DNA of 46,169 nucleotides from Chara braunii (GCA_003427395.1 BFEA01000737.1:77406-123574), one strand, 5' to 3'. Numbered from the stretch's first letter, positions 32,380-42,065 are shown. Made by a program: numbers and translations. The notes: generated from the letters alone by a model not told the origin.

Positions 32380-33055
32380 AACTGATAAGTTTGCAGGGGA
32401 GTGGGACGATCATAATCCAGATCCAGGTGGCAAGCCTTTTGCTAGAAGGCAATTTGCTGATGATCACAACATCAAAGACTCCACCAAAGCATTCCAACAG
32501 ACACATGTCTCGCTGTCGCAGTATCTCTGTGAGCTTGGGAATGATGGTGATGACAGCTCAATGTGCTTCGACCATGCAGCATTTCATGATTTGAACCATC
32601 ATAAGGGCTCTTTTGGAATGGAAGAGGAGAGCAGGGGGAACATAGGTTATCCTTCCCATCAGCATGTTTCTGGGCAAGCAGACAGCAACGGTATTGCTAA
32701 AGGCTCAGGATTAGATGCCCTGCTGACTGTGCTGCCTGACTTCAAGTTCGCTGACGCAACTTCTGACAAGAGGGCATGGCTGGGGAAGCTGCAGTATGCA
32801 GTTTGTCAGTTTTTCGACAGAGAGGGATCAGAGCAAGCGAGTGATGACCTCAAGGGAAGTTCATATCAGATGAATTTAGGTGTTGAGCTGGAGTCAAATG
32901 AGGAGGCTGAACTGAGAATGGAAAGTAGTTCTCAGTGGGATCCCTCCTATAGGCGGCCAGATACAGAACATCCAAATGTTATACCTCTTGCACTGGCTGT
33001 CAGAGGAAGCCATGCTTTGTTCGTCCTTTATCCGTCCGCACCTTATACTCTTTCT
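32380..33055 (+). CDS. Putative host-gene exon, unknown protein
   Basis: An open frame of 225 codons starts after a good acceptor (TGTACAG, AG at 32378-32379) and ends at a good donor (TCT|GTGAGT at 33056). The protein is Asp/Ser/His-rich and of normal complexity: DKFAGEWDDHNPDPGGKPFA, RRQFADDHNIKDSTKAF, VLPDFKFADATSDKRAW, LGKLQYAVCQFFDREGSEQA, NVIPLALAVRGSHALFVLYP. I do not recognise the family and see no signal peptide or membrane segment. It is the least transposon-like stretch in the window. The intron following would be phase 0. Confidence 0.5.
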
Positions 33056-33081
33056 GTGAGTCTTGTTGCTTCCCTTCCCCG

Positions 33082-33250
33082 CTTGATTCATTTTGAGTGT
33101 TCGGTGTTGCTTGAACTTGCTTTCTCTTCTCCACTTGATGCGTTTTGAGTGTTCACTGTTGCTTGAACTTGCTTCCCTTCCCCATTTGATTCATTTTGAG
33201 TGTTCACTGTCGCTTCCTTTCCTGACTTGATTCATTTTGAATGTTGACTG
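33082..33250. repeat. ~50-bp tandem repeat in the putative intron
   Basis: CTTGATTCATTTTGAGTGTTC recurs, with slight changes, at 33082, 33134, 33185 and 33226, separated by GTTGCTTGAACTTGCTT-type text. Confidence 0.75.
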
Positions 33251-33447
33251 GATACTCGTTTTCTCTTCGACTGTAGTTCGTTCCACGTTACTGATTCGCT
33301 GGCTGTCTAGAATGTGATCATATGAGTCTGTGTGTGTTTTTATGGGGAGAGAGAGAGAACCGGGGGGGTGCTGAGCAAGTGGACCTGATGTGGGTTCACA
33401 TGATCATTAAATCCTGTTGCGGTGACTTTTTCCCCAACTTAATACAG

Positions 33448-33718
33448 AATGGCGGATGGGGTCCCACCAGCTCAATGCATGTGATGTGCTCCTTCCCCCA
33501 TCTGTGTTTCTCATGGCCCTCAGCTTCCCATTCCGGGTGCCCAACTTGGAGCTTCCACAGGAGCTCCATTTGGAGATGGTGTTCCAGCTCGATCGGTGGT
33601 CCGACCAAGCATTGCTCGCACATAGTAACATTAGAAGGGTGTTGCCGGAAGAAGCTGTCTGATGAGGAGAGGAGAAACACAGTGATCGTAATACAAAGAG
33701 GATCTGTGATATTCGTAG
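33448..33718 (+). pseudogene. Putative last coding exon of the host gene, first half (split by copy E)
   Basis: An acceptor (CTTAATACAG) precedes 33448. One frame reads MGSHQLNACDVLLPPS, MALSFPFRVPNLELPQELHL and EMVFQLDRWSDQALLAHSNI, ending RRVLPEEAV at a TGA (33660). A one-base shift near 33653 instead gives LSDEERRNTVIVIQRGSVIF and V, running straight to the copy E target site. The second frame resumes on the far side of copy E at 42972. Either one extra G (mutation or assembly error) or an unseen small intron links the two frames. The simplest splice from 33055 predicts a different phase, so exon linkage is tentative. Confidence 0.45.
33714..33718. repeat. Target-site duplication of copy E, left copy
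   Basis: CGTAG here and CGTAG at 42972-42976 directly after the other LTR. Seven extra bases (GCACATA) lie between this copy and the TG of the LTR at 33726. Five bp is the usual gypsy duplication length. Confidence 0.6.
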
Positions 33719-33725
33719 GCACATA

Positions 33726-34594
33726 TGCTGTGAACCCCCCACAATTCAACACCCAATCCCGATATGCATGCTCAGAAGATCCACGTGAGAGTTAACATCC
33801 GAAAGCCAATGATGAAACTTGAATCAGCGTAACACAACACCGTTCTCCATTATTGTAATATAAAACTGAGAAAGCTCGAGTATTCAGCGGCTTCTGCCTC
33901 ATTCAACAACAACAGCCTGCGTCCGCTATGTAACCGACACCCCTTCCTCTATTTGCGACTCCCCCCCCTCTCTCTCTCTGACTCCTTGTATCGCTCAACC
34001 TCGCTGCTCTCAAGTCTTCGACCCATTCGCCTCACTGCTCTCCCTCTCTCTCTAGGATCCACCCTGAATGCACTCGCTCACTTCGTCTCCAGCCTCGGCG
34101 GTTATGGCCGCCTTCTACCTCTACTCAACCCTAGTTATGGTCGTCTCCAAGCGCCATCTCCCTCCTTCTGGCGCATGTCGCCCAAGTCGCACTATTGCAC
34201 AAGCGACCTGCAGCGCATCCGCAACTTGCGGATGAACAACTGAAGAGTGATGCCACTGTAGCAGCTATATATAGAATGTTTGACTTGTCGGTAGCCTGCC
34301 TCGGACCGATACCACTGGCCTCGGCCTGTCTGCTGCATGTTTCTGCGTTCCCAGAAGTCTCTGGACTTTCTGGGGACGCTGCTGCAAATTTGGACTTTGA
34401 GACTTTACTTTTGTTGTCGGTGCCCGCAGACATCTACCGACCTGACCAGACTGCAATGCTTCAACCTCCATAGGACCCTACCGACCTTGGGAGTTGACCT
34501 ACTCTGACCTGGCGGGTCTGGGACCATCTGCAATTGCGCCCAAATTGGACTGGGGACCGGGACTCTGGCGTCGATGGAACGTGAGATACTTTCA
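33726..34594 (-). mobile_element. Copy E 3' LTR
   Basis: It runs from TGCTGTGAACCCCCC to ACTTTCA on the + strand and matches 42066-42971 over its length. Shared phrases include CACAATTCAACACCCAATCC, CAACAACAACAGCCTGC, TCTCTAGGATCCACCCTGAA and GACTTTCT(G/T)GG. It is followed on the right by the element's interior (AATTTCGAGG, complement of CGAAATT before the polypurine position). The length is 869 bp. Confidence 0.88.
34267..34274 (-). promoter_or_regulatory. TATA-like box in LTR E (3' copy)
   Basis: TATATATA within GCAGCTATATATAGAA. The 5' LTR has GCAGCTATATGTAGAA at 42611-42626 in the same position. It lies about 330-360 bp from the U3 start, suitable for an RNA polymerase II core promoter on the minus strand. 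Confidence 0.45.
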
Positions 34595-34638
34595 CTACAG
34601 CTGCCTAATTTCGAGGTTTTCCAAGAAAGATTCTACCT

Positions 34639-34923
34639 TTACCTGTTAATGATGTTGATACCCTTCCTAGCTCGCTCATAGAAGGAGACTATGTTAGGTA
34701 CTGTCTCTGTTAGTTCATCTCCAATATACCAGCGGTCATCTTCGGGCTCGTGATAAGCGGATTGAACTTTGTATTGATGCCGGGGTCTGCCTCTCCGGTC
34801 TGGTCTGTAAACATCCTCATCAATAATTTTGTCAATATCATACCTTCCATCCATATCAGGCAGAGGTATATCGACAGTGTAGGAGGGAGTCTGAGGGACC
34901 ATCTGGATCAACAATAAGATCAA
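34639..34923 (-). pseudogene. pol: Copy E chromodomain-like C-terminus of integrase
   Basis: DMDGRYDIDKIIDEDVYRPD, RRGRPRHQYKVQSAYHEPED, DRWYIGDELTETVPNIVSFY and ERARKGINI match the modules of copies B and C. The Y-K-V ... E-P-E-D-x-x-W ... L pattern is that of a chromodomain, used by chromoviruses to choose integration sites. This short piece is itself intact; it is cut off from the core by stops upstream. Confidence 0.8.
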
Positions 34924-34942
34924 GGACTTCCCACGATCCTTC

Positions 34943-35176
34943 CTACTCAGGTAGGAGTTTCTGGGAAATTACTTTCTCGAGGAGGAACTCCTTGGACTTG
35001 GCCCAGACTGAGTCACCAACAGCGAACTTCGAAGGCCTGTGATGCTTGTTGGCCTGTTCTCTCATCTGATGCTGACCGTTACTGATGTTCTCAGCCACTC
35101 GCCGCAACTCCTCATAGTGTACTGCAAATTCTCTGGTGCGGGTGGTAGTCTCTGAATCTGATCTGGATTCAGGCAA
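34943..35176 (-). pseudogene. pol: Copy E integrase C-terminal region
   Basis: TRTREFAVHYEELRRVAENI, QHQMREQANKHHRPSKFAVG and DSVWAKSKEFLLEKVISQKL: the helix and SH3-like GD(S/F)VW segment typical of gypsy integrases. It ends at a stop 19 codons before the chromodomain frame. Confidence 0.8.
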
Positions 35177-35229
35177 TCAATAGGATGTCTGGGACACTAA
35201 CCCTTGTGCAATGCGTTGGGTGTATAGTT

Positions 35230-35946
35230 AGTTGCAAGGTGAACTGAGTTTGTTGTAGGCACTAGCTACCTTAGGCAGGTGCTCATCCCAATCTATTTGG
35301 TCCGGTCTGATGTACATGCGAAGCACTTGCTGTAGCAGTTTGCTCATCTGTTCGGTCTGTCCGTTAGTCTCTGGGTGTCTGCCTGAAGACATAGTAAGTT
35401 TAGACCCATAAATTTCACTAGCTGTTGCCAGTGGTCGCCTGTGAACCTAGTGTCTCTGTGCCCATAGTCTTTAACTCGATGATTGAAAAATTTGCAAATG
35501 ACTAAATCTGTCCTTGCCTCCGACGACAGCGGAATAAAAACTGTGAATTTACTGAATCTGTCTACAACGACCATAACTTGACTTACGGTTTCACCGTTTC
35601 TACTCTTGACCTTGGTATCCATGAAACGGCGGATGGGATAGGCTAGGGGAGGCTGCATGGAACTCCTTTTCCTCTGACATACCTTGCAACCGTGAATATA
35701 CACTATACAGTCATGTTTCATTCCAACCCAAGAGTAGGACTGTAGGAGGTTATTATAAGTCTTCCTCCACTCGAAGTGGCCTTTGGTATCATGCCAGTCA
35801 CCTAAGATCAGACTATGTACCTCTTCATTGTGTGGGGGACATAAATTGTCATCGACGTTGGTATCATGACATTCACCTAAGATCAGACTATGTACCTCTT
35901 CATTGTGTGGGACACATAAACAGTCATTGACATACAGTCTTTTCAA
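35230..35946 (-). pseudogene. pol: Copy E integrase zinc domain and core
   Basis: The HHCC zinc domain is present: HDTKGHFEWRKTYNNLLQSY, then CIVYIHGCKVCQRK. Core: FMDTKVKSRNGETVSQVMVV and VDRFSKFTVFIPLSSEARTD. The second motif reads GHRDTRFTGDHWQQL where SDRDTRF is expected, so the catalytic Asp appears to be His after a small deletion. The third motif survives in another frame: LTMSSGRHPETNGQTEQMSK, with the Glu kept. Part of the zinc domain is duplicated in tandem. Frameshifts make it inactive. Confidence 0.85.
35785..35934. repeat. In-frame 75-bp tandem duplication in copy E integrase
   Basis: GGTATCATG(C/A)CA(G/T)TCACCT starts at 35785 and again at 35860. The units code 25 residues each, PHNEEVHSLILGECHDT and PHNEEVHSLILGDWHDT, so the zinc-domain entry segment is present twice. 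Confidence 0.85.
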
Positions 35947-36099
35947 TCAACAGTCAATCATCCATGTGGTAATCCGGGACTTCATGCAGTGTATCTGGTA
36001 CTTTCCTGCTATAAATCTTATCAGTCGGATAAGCCTTGTTAATCTACTGCTGTAACTTTGTTTCGTCATCTAAGTAAATCACTATAGTTCCAAAGAAGT

Positions 36100-36370
36100 C
36101 TGTGCGTCTCCTTAGCGCATCCGCAATGTCGTTGTGCTCACCTTTGATGGGTTTTAACTCAAAGCAAACTCGTCAATCTCAGTGGCCCACCCAGCTAACT
36201 TACTGGACATGCGTGCGAGGGTCTTTGGCCAACACAGTGTCTTGTGATCCGAGTACACTTTAAAGTGTTGTCCTAACAGATAGTGCCGCCAATGCGCTAA
36301 AGCCTCCTTCAATGCAGACAGTTCTCTTTCGTAGGTCGAGGCAACAACCTTCTCACACGGTAACCTACGG
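36100..36370 (-). pseudogene. pol: Copy E RNase H end
   Basis: Broken text over several frames: ALKEALAHWRHYLLGQHFKV, YSDHKTLCWPKTLARMSSKL, then KPIKGEHNDIADALRRRT. This matches the YSDHETLRWLKTQ ... ADALSRR region of copy C. Stops and one-base shifts occur throughout. Confidence 0.7.
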
Positions 36371-36950
36371 GACTACGGGACATGAATTCGACGTATATCC
36401 TTCTCCATCATTTTGCTGAAGTACAGTTCCAATACCATATTGACTCACGTCCGTAGTGACAATGAAGGGTAGTGATGGGTCAGTTATCTTCAAGACCGGG
36501 TAGTCTATCAGGCACTTCTTCAATTTCTTGAACTCAGACATGCAACATTTGTCCCATCTCCAATCAGTTTCCTTCTTCAACAGTCTGCGCAGCAATGCAA
36601 CTCTAAACGTAAAGTTCGTGACAAACTTCCGGTAATATTTGGCCAGACCTAGGAACGGTCGTAGTTTCATAAGTGTATGCGAGGTTGGCCAATCTCTAAT
36701 TGCTGCTATATTCTTGTCTTCCCGTTTGACTCCATCTCCATCTACTAGATAAAGGATCTGGCGCTTGGCCCATTCACACTTCTTCGGGTTTAGCCAGAAC
36801 TTAGCTTCCCGTAGCATGTTCAGAATCAATCGGAGCTGCTCCTGATGCTCCTTCACGGTATTTCCCAAAGATCAAAATGTCATCGAAGTATTCAACAATG
36901 AACTTATGTAACCAGTCTCTACTTCATGCATCTTTCAAATGTGGGAGGGG
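36365..36950 (-). pseudogene. pol: Copy E reverse transcriptase, palm to connection
   Basis: It begins with the catalytic box YFDDILIFGK (codons at 36879-36890), then KEHQEQLRLILNMLREAKFW, KKCEWAKRQILYLVDGDGV, IAAIRDWPTSHTLMKLRPFL, GLAKYYRKFVTNF and PSLPFIVTTDVSQYGIGTVL. The YxDD Asp pair is kept, with Phe as the variable residue. LGHV is lost before VDGDG (short deletion). Frameshifts flank the box. Confidence 0.85.
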
Positions 36951-37590
36951 CATTCGTCAACCCAGACGGCATGACCACAACGAGTTGTGGCCATAGCGGT
37001 TCCTAAAGGCAGTCTTGTGCTAATCTTCGGGCTGTACCTCTTTTTGATGGCACCCCAGGGTTGCATCCCTGCCGACCGCCGACCCCGACCGCTGACCGTA
37101 TTGCAGCCGACCAGTAGGACCGACCAGTCAGACGACAACCATCCACGGCTTAAAAAAAAAAAATCGAAGTTGGGGGATGTACTACGCTTGGTGAGGACAG
37201 CCCAAATCCGCTGAGAAACTTTTGGGGATTGGGGGGGGGGGGTATGGGGGGGTTGGGGTTGGAGTATAGGGGGAGTACAGGGCGGGTATAGGGGGGTATA
37301 ACTTTTTTTTTTTTTTTTTTTTTTGCGGGGTACCGGCAACCCTCAACCGGTAGGTGCCAACCAGCCGATCGGTTGGCAGGTCGGCAGCCGACCAGTCAAC
37401 GACCTCTGGTCGTCGGGGGATGCAACACTGTGGCGCCCTGATTTCAAGTCCATCTTAGAGAAGTACTTACACCCTTGCACCCTGTCCAACAGATCGTCTA
37501 TCCTATTTGGCGGTTTTGCATTCTTGACAGTAATTGTGTTCCAACCTCTATGGCTGATGCACATCCTAAGTTCGCCTTCTTTCTTAGGAC
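36951..37590 (-). pseudogene. pol: Copy E reverse transcriptase N-terminal part, split by a MITE
   Basis: Right of the MITE: ITVKNAKPPNRIDDLLDRVQ, GCKYFSKMDLKSG, with the first catalytic Asp in KMDLKSG. Left of it: ISTRLPLGTAMAT, a frameshifted form of KTAFRxRYGH, then the NAPPTF segment. The DNA between (37056-37430) is the inserted MITE with its duplicated 8-bp target. Confidence 0.8.
37056..37430. mobile_element. hAT-type MITE, 375 bp, inserted in copy E
   Basis: The terminal inverted repeats are CAGGGTTGCATCCC on the left and, as reverse complement, CAGTGTTGCATCCC on the right. Flanks TGGCACCC (37048-37055) and TGGCGCCC (37431-37438) form an 8-bp target duplication with one mismatch. The subterminal regions are rich in CGACC/GGTCGG. 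The middle has GGGGTATAGGGGG repeats and a T-run. There is no coding capacity. A relative lies at 43596. Confidence 0.85.
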
Positions 37591-37799
37591 GAATAGGACC
37601 GAAGCTCCGTACGGTGAAGAACTTGGCTTTATCTACCCCTTCTTGATCAGTTTGTCTAGCTATTTGCGTAGCTCTTCCAACTCTTTGGGAGACATTCAGT
37701 AGATGGGGCCCTGGGGAGTCTTGCTACCGGGTTCCATTTTGATCCTATGCTTGATCTCCCTTTCTACCACACCGGTTGGTGCCTCTCCCACATCAACGA

Positions 37800-38129
37800 A
37801 CCTTTCTAACAAGGACTGTGCTTGTGGTGGTGTATCCTCATCCTCTTTCTTTCCCTCACTGACTGGCCTAACATAGGCCTCTGAACTTTATCAACAATAT
37901 GTTCGTTGACCACATGCCTCGTGAACGCAGGGGCACTCTTACAACATACCGATAGGGCGTAGTGAACTCCAAACTCGTGGAACAATCTAGCTTTCTTCTG
38001 CCCACTTTTAGGACTAGGCACCCAGAACTCATGCGCTCCCATCTTCACATCGGCCTTTGCGGCCTTTCCCCAATCAGGCCGTACCTTCTTAACCCGAAAA
38101 AAACGTACGTACCTTGTATACGAATACAA
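37800..38129 (-). pseudogene. pol: Copy E protease-region remnant
   Basis: VKKVRPDWGKAAKADVKMGA, HEFWVPSPKSGQKKARLFHE and YALSVCCKSAPAFTRHVV match HECRLPRPSGEVKTAHLFHV and LAHCCLSAPAFAQLV of copy C. It starts at the palindromic insertion that replaces the IVLGMDW core. Confidence 0.7.
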
Positions 38130-38170
38130 CGTACGGGGTACGCTGTATTCGAATACAACGTACGTACGTT
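38102..38170. repeat. 69-bp near-perfect palindrome (foldback insertion)
   Basis: Two 34-bp arms around a single G at 38136 match at 30 of 34 positions. They start AACGTACGTAC and end GTACGTACGTT. It falls where the copy C protease frame is uninterrupted, so it looks like an insertion or small foldback MITE. It could extrude as a cruciform. Confidence 0.85.
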
Positions 38171-38559
38171 ATAGAACAAGTTGTACCCTGGTCAGGGAGT
38201 GCAGTACCTTTTCTACCTTGTCATCCCGTCCCTCCAACCGGAAGTATGCCTTGATCCCCATGTTGTACTCGTCAACTTTCATTTCTTGATTATCTGCCAG
38301 TTTGATTACTACGGCTCCTGCAACTTCTGCACTGTCATACCGAGATGCAGTTTCTTTAATCCTTTCCTACTATAACTGCTCATCAATCCACGGTCAACTC
38401 ACACACCTACTCTAGTCCTAATGACGTCCACATCTGCTAAAATAAGTTGCCCTTTTGACTTCTTCTTCATGTCAACCTAGGCTTGGTGGTGAGCGATCAG
38501 TTCGTCACCGACGCCTGTGAGGGACCTATCTAGAGAGATCCTAACAGAAGCGGTCTCCA

Positions 38560-39540
38560 AACAACTACCTAGACGGGGGCGTATCTCGTTGGGGCCTTCA
38601 GACAGGAGGATTGCTTCCCAGCGTGCACCTCTATCTGTCTATCAAACAAAGTCTGAGGCCGCGGTATGCACAACTGTGACCCGTACTGCCCAGTCCCTTC
38701 TGACTGCCTGATCTCAGGACAGAAGGTAATGGTGTGGCCAGGATCCCCACACTTGATGCATAACCCCTGATGCCTTCTGTAACGCCACAAGGCTTCAGGC
38801 ATCTTCAGTGCCTCCCAAGGTTTCCCTTCCTCGCGCCCTGGGTTAGGGTGGTATCTGCAGGGACCTCTAAAACCGTAGACACTGTTTCTGGGCCACCTCC
38901 TCCTCCTTTGTAGTAGGCAGGGGGTCCTTGACCACCTTGCAGGGCTCCATATCCCCTTCCACCCACTTGGAAGCCCCCTTGGCCTCCATACCCTTGGGCA
39001 GTCCGACCCCAGCCTCCTCTTCCATGACCTCCTCCTCTCCCTGCTCCACGGGCGCATAGTCGCCTCTTTTGGCTACTTGACCTCCTCCTCCCTCAAATTC
39101 TAAGTGTCCTAGTCTGGTTGGTCGATAGGGATCTCCTTTTTCCCCCCTCCCTTAAAGGTGACTAGGAGTTTATCTCCAGCAGGTATGTTGCTAGGGATTC
39201 TCTCCTGTCCACTTCTTTCGCTTCTCTATACCTCTGTAGTAGTGGAAGTTAGCTTGCTGTAGGAAACCGGCCTGATCTATGGCTTGCTTGCTATACTCTA
39301 TGTAGGTCATATCTTCTTCTTGGGACTTTGTATATAACAAAGACCCAGCGGCTCGGGCAGTACCGTAGCGATGTGGTCTAAGATCTGCTTGGGCATCACG
39401 CCATGATCCTGTAGTTGGGGCAGATCATCCATGTAGGCTTTCAGGGCATCTACGCTGTTCCAATTCCCTCTCCCTATGTTCAGAATCTTTGCTGCAGTAC
39501 GCCCTCCTATTTTTGAACCAATGATACATAGCATCTAGGA
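38560..39540 (-). pseudogene. gag: Copy E gag, capsid C-terminal part and zinc knuckle
   Basis: VMPKQILDHIATVLPEPLGL is the capsid-type motif. AGFLQQANFHYY follows, then a Gly/Glu-rich linker. The zinc knuckle at 38719-38760 reads CIKCGDPGHTITFC, a perfect C-x2-C-x4-H-x4-C. Pieces lie in different frames with stops. In life gag assembles the particle and binds element RNA. Confidence 0.75.
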
Positions 39541-39655
39541 AGGTATCGAGTCTGGTGATGAGTGCGTACTGGATGACGTCTCTCCGACATCCAGCCTTCT
39601 CAACTAAGAGGATTGCCCTAGTACGCTGGTACTCTGGATCTACCCAACCCCAACA
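39541..39655 (-). pseudogene. gag: Copy E gag segment left of the organellar insert
   Basis: The minus strand reads VDPEYQRTRAILLVEKAGCR, RDVIQYALITRLDTFLDAM and YHWF: a helix-rich capsid stretch that continues into the frame ending at 39307. Its upstream continuation is cut by the rpl2-like fragment. Confidence 0.6.
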
Positions 39656-39659
39656 TCAA

Positions 39660-39839
39660 ACAGCATCTACAAGATTTACTTATATATTAGCTTGTGATAA
39701 ATTAAGAACAGGTAGCCCAGTCATGAATAATGTGCATANCTTTGGGAACCTGGAGCAAGCTTTGGGAAATTGTGTACAATTAGCATATATACCAGTGGGT
39801 ACTTTGATTCATAATATTGAATGGAATCCAAAACAATGA
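39660..39839 (+). pseudogene. rpl2: Mitochondrial rpl2-like fragment (NUMT) inside copy E
   Basis: About 180 bp of AT-rich DNA, unlike its GC-richer surroundings. It reads on the plus strand FTYILACDKLRTGSPVMN, then FGNLEQALGNCVQLAYIPVG and TLIHNIEWNPKQ, to TGA 39837-39839. The arrangement ILA-x3-LRTG ... GNC-x-L-x2-IP-x-GT-x2-HNIE-x-NP is that of ribosomal protein L2, and the HNIEWNP form points to the mitochondrial rather than the plastid version. It lies antisense in copy E gag. One N at 39739. It is a short internal piece of a large-subunit protein gene, not functional. Confidence 0.65.
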
Positions 39840-40980
39840 TGCACAGCCTGTGGGATGTCCTCCCAGACACCGAACTGCCGGCATGACCTGCCCTTGCACC
39901 ACCACCTTCTAGCCGTATACGTACATTCACACGGTTGCATCTCACAACATAAAGTTTTCGTCCTTGCCATTATAAGTCCATGGCATCTTAATTTTAATTT
40001 TATCCCTTGGCTCCTCATCATCTTCTCCTTCTCTTCTGTTTCCTTTTCCTTTCCCTTTTCAATTTCCTCCATTCCCATTGTCGCCAACAGGGGGTCCACC
40101 ATCTCCTCCTGACTTGCCTGCTCCTCCCTCTTTAAACATCTGTTTGACAAAGTTTTCTCTGGTGTAGGCATATTGTGGTCTTCTCATTGACCCTTGGAGG
40201 GTGGCAGTCGTAAAGTTATTCCACTTGCCCTGGAACTCTTCCTGTTGGGCAGCGACTCTCTTTACACTATCACGCAGAGCAGCAGTCTCAATCACACCAT
40301 GGAGGGCGGCTTCTGTGAGGAGGGCGCTTTTGCTGTCTGCTTCATTTTTACTCTTGGCCTTAGCCTGTTCTCTCAGCTTCACAACTATCGCCGCCCCGTC
40401 ATGGAAAAGCTCCTTTTTATCAAGCTCCCTCTTCTTCTGCTCCATTGCCCTCCTCGGCTCCTTAAAACCGGTGCTCCTCCAGCATCTGCCGATTCTCAGA
40501 ATCAGCTGCGCCCAGTACAGCTTGGTAGGCATCCTCCTCCTCTTGGAGTTCTGCCAGGCCCCTTTTCTTTGCCAATCCAAACGTGCTCAGCCATTCCTCC
40601 TCTTCTCTCTGACATATGCTTATATATGTGGGCCGGTGCTCGCTTGTCTCCGCGGTCTCTTTGACCACCATGGTCACCGTCCCTTCTCCTTATCCCTTGT
40701 TTTCTCCTTCTTCTTTCTCCTCTTCCTCTCCTTCCATCAACCTCAACCTTTCTTCCAAGCGTTTCTTCTCCTCCGTTTCTTTCTTTTTCTTCCTTTTTCC
40801 TTTTTTTTGTCCTCCTCCATCCTTCTCGCCTCCTCATACTCCGGATCTGTTGGCTGTAGGGTCTTCTTTCTGGACCTGTGCTCTATTGTGCTTATCCTAC
40901 TGTTACGAAAGAACCCAATGGGAAACAAGAGGCGGAGCAACGGCACCCACACAGTCAAAGTGAGAGAGGCGAACATTGGG
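39840..40980 (-). pseudogene. gag: Copy E gag N-terminal region
   Basis: From the right: EHRSRKKTLQPTDPEYEEAR, RMEEDKKKEKGRKRKKRRRR, then after frame changes LGKEPRRAM-type text and MEQKKRELDKKELFHDG, VVKLREQAKAKSKNEADSKS, ALLTEAALHGVIETAAL, VAAQQEEFQGKWNNFTTATL, NFVKQMFKEGGAGKSGGDGG. The long charged coiled coil then Gly-rich stretch is a common layout for plant gypsy gag N-termini. Several stops and frameshifts. Confidence 0.6.
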
Positions 40981-42049
40981 TAGTCCTCTATGGTGAAATG
41001 TCAGCACAGCGGTCACGCCTCCTCACCACGTAGACCTAGTCCTCAACACGTACAATCTGAACACCTAATTCTACCCTAGTCTTAGGGTTGACCAAGCCTA
41101 ATTTCCCTTCCCAAGCACTGTCACTACAGGTTCCAGGTAGAGCTGGTGACCAACCAGTGATTTTAGGACTGCGAGCTACAACCTCAAGGATTATTTAATG
41201 CCATAGACAGGACGACATGGCCACCAGACACAAGGTCCTCTCATGACTTACAAGCCCCTCAGTATGTCATCCGGTTCGGTCGCACGCTGGTCAGTACCGG
41301 TCTTAGGGCTCGACAGGTTGTTTAACGAGAACCTGCCGCTTATGCCTGTGCTCCCTACTTTGCAGATGATACCTCCAGCTGCTGAGCTCCTACCCTGACC
41401 TAAGGCTCCTCATTGCGTCACTTGGTTCGGTCGCATGCCGGTCTGTACAAGTCTTAGGGCTAGTAGGGTTGTTTTATGAGCGCCCACTGTTCTGCCTGTG
41501 CTTTCTACTTTACAAGAGATGCTTCCAGCTGGCGAGCTTCTACCCTAGACCAACCTAAAACACATGCGAGTTCATCTCTCTCATAGGGCTAAGGTCCCAC
41601 TGGGTGCGCATGCCCTCAGGTAGGCCGACAACCACTAGCCACTTCTCCACAAGGGGAGGAGCCTTTCCTCCAGGAGATCAGTCCTCTGACTCGACCAAGC
41701 TCAAGCGGATGAATTGCAGACTCAAGAATTGACAATTCACCAAGTGCAACCAATTGGCATCGACAAAGATTCGGATTGCAGCAGCTTCTCCAAGAAAGTA
41801 CGTGGACTTGCAAAATGGAAAAGAAACATGAATAAAAAGACAAGGGTCAGGGTTTCGGAGCACTTCACTAGGTCTTCAGTCTTCGGTCTTCAGGTCTTCT
41901 TCTCCTCCCAGGTAAGCACCCCGATGGCAATCCCACTCAATAGCCCCTTCTACTTTGGCCACCTTCCCCCGGCCACCCCCCAACCTCGAACTCCCGCTCG
42001 CCGTAATCCTTGCCAGCACTTGCCTTTTCCACTGCGGGTGCAATGGGCT
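40981..42049 (-). mobile_element. Copy E leader with internal tandem duplication
   Basis: Untranslated-type DNA between gag and the primer-binding site, matching the copy D leader (30491-31230). A ~138-bp unit occurs twice: GGTTCGGTCGCACGCTGGTC at about 41273 and GGTTCGGTCGCATGCCGGTC at about 41412. Each is followed by CTTAGGGCT, GTTGTTT, CCTGTGCT, TACTTT, CCAGCTG and GAGCT(C/T)CTACCCT. Copy D has only one unit. Confidence 0.65.
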
Positions 42050-42064
42050 CCAGCTCTGTTACCA
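42050..42064 (-). promoter_or_regulatory. Copy E primer-binding site (tRNA-Met type, mutated)
   Basis: The minus strand reads TGGTAACAGAGCTGG one base after the LTR. It differs from the standard TGGTATCAGAGC at one position, and equals copy D's site apart from that base. It fixes the LTR edge at 42066. Confidence 0.85.
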
Positions 42065-42065
42065 G

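Noticed and set aside
40201-40983. A 260-codon plus-strand frame rich in Leu and Phe that looks membrane-like
   Set aside because: It is the antisense of the charged, coiled-coil gag of copy E; Lys/Glu codons read backwards give Phe/Leu/Ser.
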